A stretch of DNA of 64,000 bases from NCBI RefSeq assembly GCF_026212465.1, contig NC_080058.1, forward strand, positions 701,001 through 765,000, in the 5' to 3' direction. This document shows positions 11,523-21,329 of this stretch, in pieces (within the stretch, counting starts at the first letter, position 1; each line of letters begins with the position of its first letter). The stretch comes from Amaranthus tricolor (lineage: Eukaryota; Streptophyta; Magnoliopsida; Caryophyllales; Amaranthaceae). Made by a program: the position numbers and the translations under genes. The notes under the pieces were generated by a model. That model searched no databases and was not told where the DNA came from. It saw only the letters and a program-made list of their open reading frames with translations.

Positions 11523-11530
11523 TATTTATA
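11523..11530 (-). promoter_or_regulatory. TATA box of the antisense gene
   Basis: On the minus strand the sequence reads CTATAAATAGGG, nearly the same as the LTR box (TTATAAATAGGG). It lies about 340 bp upstream of the ATG at 11186. A TSS near 11,495 would give a roughly 300-nt leader rich in short repeats of a 'gaagatttgtcagaaact' type. This supports an independent internal promoter facing against the LTR promoter. Confidence 0.55.
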
Positions 11531-11600
11531 GCAGCAATAAATGCTTCACTTGGGACTTGAGCATTCGAACGAAAGGGTGGAATTCCGGAGGAAAACTGGG

Positions 11601-12650
11601 AAGTCGATAAGTCGGACTCCCAATAAGGGGAAGACAGATTTTTCTTAAGTGTTTAGTAATGACCGTGAAGTCTATTAGTCGGACCCTGGTTGAAAGGGTA
11701 TGTTGCGAAATTTTTCTAAGTGTTAACTCTTGAATATAGCCGGAAGGTCGAAAAGTCGGACCCCCAATTAGAGAGGAACGTCATAAATTTGTTTGAATGT
11801 CAAAGCCATCCAACCGGTGGGTCGACAAGTTAGACCCCCAGGGAGGGGGGAGCAGATAATTATTCAAGTCCTTTAGCACTCGAATATGTCCGGAGAGTCG
11901 ATAAGTCGGACCCTAAACTGAACCTCCAGAAAGGAAAATCATTTTAAGTATAGAGATTACCCATTCCTCCGTCCGACTTATGGACACGGCGGGTAAAATG
12001 TGATGGAAGGAAATATGAAAATATCTCAAGGGCGAAGGAAATCCGTGTGATCGATAAGTCGGACTCCTTGGTGCACCCAGTCATAATGTAGAGAAGTCCC
12101 ATATTTCTGTATGATTGAAGACACGGGTCTGCGAGCTGGTTCCCCGTCATAAAAGAGGAGGGGTGAAAAGTAAAGTGGCTGATTCCCATATTTATCCGTG
12201 TGGTCGATAAGTCGGACCCCCAAATGACCCTAGTCCAGGTGAAAAATTCTAAGTATAGAACCTCTCATGTGTGTCCGTGGGATTGAAGATGCGAGTTATG
12301 GGGCTCATTCCGTATCATGCTAGAATAAAGGGGGCTGCTTTGACCGAGTACTGAACATTTTTAAAGATATCCGTGTGGTCGATAAGTCGGACCCCCAGGG
12401 GGTCCTTCTCTTTCTCAAAATATTCTAAGTGTTGAAGAGGGATTCTCGTGCTGAACTTACGAGTGAAGACGCAAACTATTAGTTCGCGGCATAGTTCAAC
12501 CATAGGGGTAAAAATATCTTGAGAAGAATGCAATGCCGCGTCATTACTAGGAATCCGATTCGCAAAAACCCTTGGCGTTACGCGGCATCAGTTCAAAACA
12601 GACAGTTGATTTAATCCGCATAGTCGATAAGTCGGACCCTCCTTGGGTGT
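11601..12650 (+). repeat. Hairpin repeat array B, on the other side of the antisense gene
   Basis: About nine copies of GATAAGTCGGACCC-type cores (about 11609, 11676, 11754, 11827, 11902, 12056, 12208, 12382, 12629) lie in divergent 70-250-bp units. There is also one inverted copy near 11970. Several keep the hairpin, for example GGACCCC-CAG-GGGGTCC near 12,388. The same family is present in array A (7.5-8.0 kb), so the antisense gene sits between two arrays of one repeat. Small open frames in this stretch come from the repeats and are not genes. Confidence 0.85.
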
Positions 12651-13028
12651 TTTGTTGAGAACCTGATTTCTGCGATATCAGTGAAAGCAAGGGTCGAGAC
12701 ATGATGTCGCGGAATCTAGATCCCACAGTCACTATTTCGCTGTTGTATTATAACGCGTCTGGGGCTACTCCGCGGCATACTTCAAGCCGCGGCTTCATAT
12801 GCCCGTTTGACCCGTATTCAATACGTTCTTACCTGACAAGCTTAAAAGGTCATATCTTTTTCATTACAACTCGGAATTCAGCACAAGGACTGTCGATTCA
12901 AAGCTTGCAAACTCAATTTTTAAGATCCTTGAGGAGATTCGCAAGGGCACCTGTTTTTCCGCATAAAGGAGGATGTTTCTAGTCGTTGTGGCTCTCCCCT
13001 CACATCACCCTTCATGCGTGGGGCTAAA

Positions 13029-13755
13029 TGTCATGGTACTGTTTTTAATTAATTTATTTATTTATTAATTAGCATCATATTACTAAAATACCCCTTGACC
13101 TTTCCGGATTGACTTTGACTTTTGGTCAATGGGCTTTCTGCTGGACTTCCCGTCTTCCTTGGAAGGCTCATGACATTTTTACCTTCAGAATACTTAACTT
13201 CCCTGTCATCTATCTTCTTTGGCCATCCTCCTTTTAAGGAGAATAACTGCCCACCGCCTTCCACTCTTCAGTCATGCTTGGCTCTCCTTGTTTCAAGGTG
13301 AATAACTGTCCACTCTTCCCATGACCAGTCCACCTCCCATTACTCCCACTACTCCCATGATCTTCCACCTTTCCTCTCTGAAGTAACTTCCTCCTTCAAC
13401 ATTATAAATAGGGACAACCATCAGAGGGGAGGGGACATCTGAAACAGCTTTCCTAGTAGCCTTGCTTACACTACTTCCTCAAGCCTTCCCAACCACTAGC
13501 ACTAGCACAAGCAATCTCAATCCCGACCTTCCTTCTTGCATTCATTCTACAATCTGTCATTCATTAATTTCCGATTTACGTTCTGACTTGAGCGTCGGAG
13601 GGGTTTTCCGGGAGATCACCCCCCGGACAAGGCTAACGTGTTATGTTGCAGGAATTCAGGTCACCTCCTCTCATAAGTCGCTTCTCTTGATCACACTTCT
13701 ACTTATCTCCAGGTATTTCAAGTGTATCCCACTTCCTCGTTTCATCACCGAAACA
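13029..13755 (+). repeat. 3' LTR of the Tat/Gypsy element
   Basis: 727 bp, 725 identical to the 5' LTR. It ends with CA at 13755 and is followed by the GAATC target duplication (13756-13760). Its promoter (TATAAATA at 13403-13410) points toward the transporter gene whose ATG is 944 bp further on. Confidence 0.97.
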
Positions 13756-13760
13756 GAATC

Positions 13761-14698
13761 AGTCAAGGCTTTGTCTCTGGGTATGGTAAATACCCTTTAG
13801 TTGTTCAAACTTAAATCTTTTTAAGCCGTTTTATTTAGCCTAATATTAGGATTTTAGAGAATTTTTGAGTGACTTTCATATATTAGCGAGTAAATTCTAC
13901 TAACAAAGGAAATTTTAAGTTCTAGCAAATGAGTTTAAGTTGTCTAATGATATTTTAATAATGTATTGTGAAATTCTTGATGAAATGTATTTCAGTTAAA
14001 GAGGAAGTATTTAAGATATTAATTTTATGAAAAAATTCCAAATTTCAGTTTTAGTGTCACGCATATATTTCGACTATTAATAATTACACGTAAATATGTA
14101 AGATATAAAATAAAAAGTCCAGATAACACAATTTTATAAACACTAATTAATTAATTTTATGATTGCCTTTTTTTATTTTCACGCACGTAAATAGTTATTT
14201 GTATTAATTTAATTGATGACTCCTAATTTCATACAAATCAACTGAACCGACCAATAAAACAACCCTAAATCACATTCATAGCCAAGTTTTGCGTGTGGCT
14301 CGGCGTACCGATATTCTGGTATGATACCAACAACTGGGCTTGTGTGCTTGTACCACAACTCACATGTCGGCCATGGATTTAGGCTTTAAGCCTCTCCATT
14401 CTCTCTCCTCTTTCTTGGATCTCTCCATTCTTCACCAATTTTGAATTCAACCTAGAAAGAGATAAATATCGGAGATTCGTTAATCACTCATTAATTTTCA
14501 ATTCTATTTCAATTTCAATCCCGATTACTTGCGATCTTGTCTTTCCCCACTTTCTTTTCACTATAATTAAGCCCTAATTCTATCCGCCTCTTCTCTTGTG
14601 ATTCCAGGAATCACGATCTAGATTCACATTGATCTCATTTGTCCCCACTTCGATTAACTTTTCCCCAATTTTCCCTTGATTCTGTTGAATTGGGGAAA
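13761..14698 (+). promoter_or_regulatory. Promoter and 5' leader region of the GDT1-like gene
   Basis: AT-rich spacer to about 14,390, then a CT-rich stretch (about 14,391-14,600, many TCTCC/TTCTT runs) typical of plant 5' leaders. No sure TATA box can be placed. The native promoter now begins only a few hundred bases from the 3' LTR. Confidence 0.45.
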
Positions 14699-17600
14699 AT
14701 GGGTTTACGTTTAAATCCTCGAATAAATTTTGCTACTTTTCGTTTGATTCTTGTTACTATTTTTTTAACTGGGTTGTTGCTTGCTAATGCTATCTCAGCT
14801 CAGGTAATTTGCTTTGTAATTTCATTGGTTGTGGATTTTTATTCGAAAATTTGAGATGTAATGAAGTGATTAAAATGATGCAGGAAATTGGAATTGATGG
14901 TCAAAATGAAAGAATTGGTGGATCTATTAAGGATTTGGGGCGGCGTAGCAAGGTAAGAGGATCGAATTGATTTTGTTGAATTTTTGAATGATGCAAAGAG
15001 ATCAATGTGAGCGAGGAGGATTTTTACTTTTTGATAGTTAATTTGTTTTACCTATAGGATTCATTTGGAATATGAACTTTTAGGATATTCAAGCTCTTAA
15101 AATGGCTTCTTTAAAAAGGTTTAGTACTTGGTATCAGTATTTTAGTGCTACATTTCAAAGGAAATAAAGAGATCATTTTGTTTTCCGTAAATATGATGAG
15201 TTATTTGAGATACACTAATGGTGATCTAGGAAAGAAAACATTAAATATAATAGAAGTTTAGGCATTGGAATGAACTACTAGACCTTATCACCTTATTACA
15301 AAGGTAAGGCCATGTACATATGATTACCAAGTCTCCTATTCTTATTACAAAGGTAAGGCCGTGTACATGTGATTACCACGTCCCCAATAGTTATTACGAA
15401 GTTGAGGTCGTGTACATGTGATTTTCCAGTCCCCTTACCCTACGTAGACCAGAGCCACTTTGGTGAGATGAGGGCAATTTAATGTTTGTTTTGAGCTGTT
15501 GACTGGCTTTTACACCTTTTTCAAATGACGAAAAAGTTAAGAGATAGTTGCAATTGTTCATTTACCTTGGGCTTATGTCAACACCATACGGAGAATAGTG
15601 TATGAGAAACACTGATGTAATATGAATATGAATTTTTTGGTAAATGACTGATCATAATTTCACAATCATGTACTATATGCCCGCAAGGGTTTGAATTTCA
15701 TGTCATTAAAGTATTACTTCGTGCACGGTATAATTAGGAATAGAAGATGGCTAATTATTGCTTTTGTAGCAAACACTTGGAAGAGGCAGTTAAAAATGTA
15801 TTTTTGTTGAAAGGTATAACTTCATATGTGTAGATCGATGCTTCTCTATAGGGGAGCATCTTTTCTTTTGTTTTTTTTTGTCATCTACACCAACCCTTTG
15901 CCTTTGGCATCTACCACTTGTCATTGCATGATAATTGCAATTATTCTATTGCTTAAGTTTGCTACGTAGTAAGAATATGTGGTGGGGTGATGTATTGGTG
16001 TTAAAGGAAGATAAGCATAATGGAACAACTTTGATTTGAGTTTTTGTCTAAAACAGGCTCTTTCAAGTGGATGTCTTTGGTGGTACCCACCTTAAAGTGC
16101 TAGTTTTGACTCTTGTAGAGTACCATAAAGGTTCCTGCAGTTTAGTGATGAAAAATATGTGTTACTAGTGTCAAATGTCTTTAATGTTTGGTAATTTTGA
16201 AAAGATACATGTCGGCCAAAGATGACATTGATGATAGGAGTGAAGAATGACATTAAAAATTAGGATTTGCGACAACATCTGACAATTGATAGAAATTAAT
16301 GGATGAGAATATATGTAGATGATCATTGGAACTTATTTTCTTAGTTACAAATCAGTGAAATAATAAAGTATAATCCTTTTTAGTGACATTTTTCACGTGA
16401 ATTTGTTTTTGTATATGTAGTTGGATGTGTTAAAGCTTTGGCAAATAAATTGCTATTACTTTTTTGAGTTTAAAACATTCAACATTATAGGGTGGATATT
16501 ACTGCTAGAGTTGTGCTGGAAGACAAGTATGGGGATGTTGCAAGCACTCTGGGTGCAGTAGTAGCGAGTTTGTTGAGAAGTTTTTCCAGAATAGAAATAT
16601 GTTAGTACTTACTATACATTTGTGAAGTCTTGAGCTTATGGAGTGTTGTAATACTAACTTCCAGCTTTGTTTATTGTGAAAAATTCCAATGTAAATAAAA
16701 ATGGTGAGGTTTCCATAAACTTTCCAATATTGTTATGCAGTGTGTCTTGTGTCCATCTTCGTCTTTTGAAATTTGTAGGGTGGGGGAGTCAAATAGCTTT
16801 CGTTTGCTGATAGTCTAAACTTTAAAGATTTCAAGTGATTAGATTGAAAATGTGCCATCATGTGAGAAATGTTGATGGCGATGGGTTTCGTGGAGGATAC
16901 TTTCTTTGCTTCATTTCTCTATTTCAAGTCCTTTAGATACTGTAAACTTGTCTCATTTCTGACTTTCTTATTGGTTGTGCATATTGTTTTTTGTCAATCA
17001 ATTTCCTTATATGTATAAGTCGTCCATGTTAAAATAACGCCCCTCCTGTTTCTGTTCTTTCTAACAAATATCTATGTTTGATCATCTTTTGTTATTTGTA
17101 ATATGTCAATGATTATCAGTTAAGATCATACTTATAAATGACCTGTCATGACTCATGACACTGAGAAATCTCTTTTAATGAGTGTGTTTTGGCGGGGGTG
17201 TATGCTTTTGTGTAGACATTTTTTTAGGTCTGCAATGAGAAAGTTTTGGCTGTACCTCATGATTGCAGTTTTGATCTATTGTTGCAGATAGTGCTGGAGC
17301 ATCTAGGAGAAGATGCTGACTCAATACATTTGGGCATAAATTTGGACTCAGGTTTAGGAGTGTTTGATGCATTCTTCGCAAGTTTATGTATGATTCTTGT
17401 GAGCGAGGTTTGTTTCCTGGCCCTTATTGTGATGTATTTTGCATACCAGATCATCTTTAATGTTATTGTTCAATGTTTAGTTCGGTCATGTCTCTTTTTA
17501 GCCTTCAGATCGAGTTTTCTGTTAGATCATCTCTATGTTATGCTTAACAGCTGATGATTTTCTTTAATAGATGGGAGACGAGACATTTATCATAGCTGCT

Positions 17601-20230
17601 TTGATGGCTATGCGGCATCCAAAGTCAATTGTTTTGTCGGGTGCTCTGAGTGCATTGGTTGTAATGACGGTGAGTGTTTTCCTCCTCTTAGTGAGATATT
17701 TGCATCATTTTGTAATCCCAGATTTTGCATATAAATGTGTTCGACTTGTATGATTTGGTGAGACTCCATTGACTTTTAATTATAAATAGGTGCTCTCCAC
17801 TGGACTTGGTAGGATAGTTCCAAATCTGATATCAAGGAAGCATACAAATAGTGCGGCTACAGGTACACCTTGATGCTGTCAGTGATGATTGCCATCTTTG
17901 TTGGTATTTAGCCTTGTTTTATTTTCTTTAAATTTAAATTGTGCAAGTGTGTGAATTCCTGGATGGTAAGCTTTGGACAGCTTGCTAATTTGCTACTTGT
18001 TATACTGACTTGAAGTCTAGTCTCCTGTGCCAAATTGGCCATGTCTTGACTTCCATTCCAGAAGGGCTTTACATATATTTTTTATTGTACCATTTTAGGA
18101 ATTTTTCCTGTTGTACTTATAGCAAGACCACAGTCCATACAAATGTTAATAGGATATCTTTTCGTAGTTAATTTGCTTATGAGCAAAGTGATATGCACTC
18201 AAAAGTGAAACATCGACTCTTTTCACCTTATTTTAAACCTCCTCTACTTATTATCGGTCCTGGTCATATCTGGTCAATCCTTGTCGGTTGTGGTAAAAGC
18301 TTATGATTTTACCTTGTCACTGCTTGTAAATCCTAGTTAAACCTCATCAGTCCTGAAAACTCATTTTGCAACTTGCAAGTGAGGAGAAAGCACTCTAAAT
18401 TGTGGTTGTTGATTTCATTTTGCGTCATTTTACAATCACTGTTGTGTTCTGTTTGAACCCTCGATCAAGAATTATGTGGGAGTTCCAGTGGGTCTGAGGG
18501 AGTTGTAGTCGTTACTCATTAGTGGGGATTGTGCTTCTATCAAGCTGCATCATTCTGACTGTTTTTATTAACATGTCCTTTATCATTGCAGTTCTTTATG
18601 CCTTTTTTGGTTTACGTTTACTATATATTGCTTGGAAGTCTGATCCTAAAGCATCCCAGAAGAAGGAGATGGAGGAGGTTTGTTATTGTTCACCTTTGAT
18701 GCATATTTATCCCTTTTTAGTGCTGGTGGATGAGTCTTTCTTGTTGGCTGCCTAATTGTTCTTTGCCTTTATGATCTCTGCATGGGCTGTCATTAAACTC
18801 TGATGCTTGAAGTGAAGACCATGCTCACATCGTATTTGTTTTTCCTTTGATTATTTCTTGGTGCTATTTGATTCAAATAAAATTTGATTTTTTACAACTA
18901 TGTCAACTACTTAAGGCGCAACTCTTTATTCTTTAGAATTGATGAAACAACTGCTTAATTTATTGCAATGTACTAAGTATGCTCCTAATATCTGAAAAAT
19001 GTCGGTACTTGGTAGTCTTAGAGCTTTTTATCTATTTTTTAAAAACAAAATTACCATCCAGAAGCAGGGCTAAATTTTCTTTTGCATTGAACCGTTTCAT
19101 GTCAGTTTTAATGCTGTATGCATTGCTATCTGAAACTATCATGTTACAATTGAACTCCTACATATTTTAAGAACAGAAAACTTTAAAACATATCCGGCTT
19201 TTTCTGAATGGCTATAGGTTCTTTCTCCGGTTTTTCACCGTTGTGTATAATCACTGATGTGATTTCACTTATATGGTATATATAGGTTGAAGAGAAACTT
19301 GATGGAGGACAGGGGAAAACATCAATACGCCGATTCTTTTCAAGATTTTGCACTCCAATTTTTTTGGAGGTACAACTAGAATTGAATGTGTTGATTCATT
19401 CTTCTAATTTAGAAAACTACGTGATTTTAGAAAAATGTCATTGACCCTCTTTGATTGCAACAAGAGTCATCTAAAAATATTTTTTTTGGTGTTGCAGTCA
19501 TTCATTCTGACCTTCCTTGCTGAGTGGGGTGATCGTAGTCAGATAGCGACAATTGCTGTAAGTTCAACTCCTTGTAGTACTATCTAGTAACAGGCACATA
19601 CGCACATGTCTTCTTTTCCCTTTGGTTTAGTAGACATGTAACTCAGACTTGCGAGTTGGTACTCATGAGTTCAAATGTGAAAAAATTCCACAATGCATGA
19701 TCGCCCAAATTTCATGTTATTGGCCCAAAATGAAATATCAAAAGTCCTATTTAATGCCCAAAATTCCGCACATGTATTTTGTACCCTATACTATTCATTG
19801 CTGGTGTATTTTGTCCAGAAGAAATCTGTATATTAAGTTGTGTTTCAGGTCATTTTTTTCTATGCTAATTGCTAAATGGAAATTGTATTATTTTTACAAA
19901 AAGCAGTAAAGCTGGAATATGCAATATAATGGTTCAGCTTTATGTCCATATCTTGATCACTTTGGTACTCTATTTGATCTCGAGTTATGATTTGCAGCTT
20001 TTAATCAGTCACTGCTGATGTTTATTTTCTTGATTCCACAGCTGGCAACGCACAAAAACGCATTGGGGGTTTGCGTGGGTGCCACACTTGGGCATACCGT
20101 CTGCACATCCCTGGCTGTGGTGGGAGGAAGCATGTTGGCTTCCAAGATCTCGCAACGCACAGTAGCCACCGTTGGTGGCTTACTCTTTTTGGGATTCTCG
20201 TTATCTTCATACTTTTATCCTCCACTATAG
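14699..20230 (+). CDS. PML3: GDT1-like protein (UPF0016/TMEM165 family), PML3-type Golgi Mn2+/Ca2+ transporter
   Basis: Nine exons: 14699-14803, 14884-14952, 17288-17407, 17571-17669, 17790-17862, 18592-18677, 19286-19369, 19498-19557 and 20042-20230. All introns are GT-AG, phases match, and the sum is 885 nt (294 aa). Exon 1 encodes a hydrophobic signal/anchor (LILVTIFLTGLLLANA). The two family signature motifs are present: E-MGDET across the exon 3/4 junction and EWGDRS in exon 8, each within a hydrophobic repeat. A polar loop (about residues 165-210, KASQKKEMEE...SIRRFFSRF) separates the halves, as is usual for this family of six or seven TM segments. UPF0016 proteins move Mn2+ and Ca2+ into secretory compartments. 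The length and signal-bearing N-terminus fit the PML3 (GDT1-like 3) branch better than the shorter PML4/5. Intron 2 is 2.3 kb and carries repeats. The gene appears intact. Confidence 0.93.
15292..15434 (+). repeat. Three tandem ~50-bp units in intron 2 of the GDT1-like gene
   Basis: Units start at 15292, 15341 and 15391 with the shared core TTATTACAAAGGTAAGGCC and GTGTACATGTGATTACC. The third unit is more diverged. The wording resembles pieces of dispersed plant retroposons, but I cannot name the source. Confidence 0.75.
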
Positions 20231-21329
20231 AACACAAACTATGTAATCTCATCTTATCACTATATTGATTTCTCAAATCAATTCTTTCCCCTTTATCCCC
20301 CTAAACCCTTTTCTGCTCAGATTCTCCTTTTCTTTTTCCATATAGTGTACGTTAGTCGTATTAGCCTTTTGTTTTTGTTTTTCTTTTTTTTCTTCGGGGT
20401 TGTATGATTTTATCATGTATGTAAAGGGAAAGAATTTCTGCCATTCTCTTTTATGTTATGAAGTGATATTTCTTTGTAATCGTCGAATCGTGCTGGAAGT
20501 TGATGCCTGTTGGATCCTTGTCCAGGAATCAGCATTTTGACATTTTATGTCTATGCTTTGTCCTTTTAAAGTTGAGGACGACTTGCCTACAGCCGAGCTT
20601 TATATTTCAAACTATCTATCCTTTTAAATTTGTTATGATAAGTATATGAAGCTCTTATTTCAATTTTAGGTTTTAATAAATTCAAATGGAGAGATATAAA
20701 TCATCTTCTAAAATGTGGATTTTATTTAATTAAATTAAGTGTAATTCGACTTAACAAAAGTAAGTTTATGGTAGTAAAATTAAATCTAATTCAACAAAAG
20801 CATGTGTCAAATTGATTTGACATATGGTTTTACTTAGTACAATTAATTTTTATTGACTTACAAAACTTGTTTTAGTTGAATTGAACTTATTTTAATTTAG
20901 TTTATTTTTACTAATTCATGTTATTTTCTATAGATTAGTAATTTTTAAGAAATTTTAATCAGACTTGACAAATTTATTTTAGCTAAATTCTATTTAATTT
21001 TATAAAACTTAACTGATTTTAATTAAATATTTCATGTCATTTTAATATTGTTACATTTTTCTTATTTTCATACTATTAAATACACTATTTTGACTCTAAT
21101 ACCTTTAATTGCCAATAATTAAAGACCGAAGGTAGTATTCTTGATACTGAGATTTAAGTTTAACTAAATAAGGTGAGCTTAAGTTGAAAACACCCATCTA
21201 CCAGAATGAGGAAAGAAAAAGGCGGGAGAAAACCTAACTCCATAGACTACAGGTACTAACGGCTTATAATTCATTCTTAATAGAGTATTACATTTGATCT
21301 TATGCGTAAATCTAATTCTATACAATGCG
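20231..21329. other. 3' UTR of the GDT1-like gene and AT-rich spacer
   Basis: The first about 250 bp are the likely 3' UTR (T-rich, to about 20,480). The rest is AT-rich spacer. No other feature is seen. Confidence 0.6.

Larger units (their letters stand above)
1011..13755 (+). mobile_element. Complete Ty3/Gypsy LTR retrotransposon, Tat lineage, 12.7 kb, with antisense extra gene
   Basis: Two 727-bp LTRs (1011-1737 and 13029-13755) begin TG and end CA. They are flanked by identical 5-bp duplications GAATC (1006-1010 and 13756-13760). A primer-binding site follows the 5' LTR, and gag, protease, RT, RNase H and integrase follow in Gypsy order. The second, archaeal-type RNase H after the RT-linked one and the variant Gag zinc knuckle are marks of the Tat group. 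The space between integrase and the 3' LTR (7,314-13,028) is unusually long. It carries a spliced antisense gene flanked by hairpin repeats. A clear polypurine tract is not seen; the bases before the 3' LTR are only weakly purine-rich ('gtggggctaaa'). Two LTR mismatches in 727 bp indicate a very recent insertion. Gag-pol has one stop and one frameshift, so this copy would need proteins supplied by other copies. Confidence 0.96.

Noticed and set aside
11944..12982. Several 60-90-residue frames between the antisense gene and the 3' LTR
   Set aside because: They arise from the repeated GATAAGTCGGACC units in different frames, share no domain and lack consistent starts.
20022..20276. Minus-strand frame opposite the last exon of the transporter
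   Set aside because: Shadow of a conserved coding exon on the other strand.
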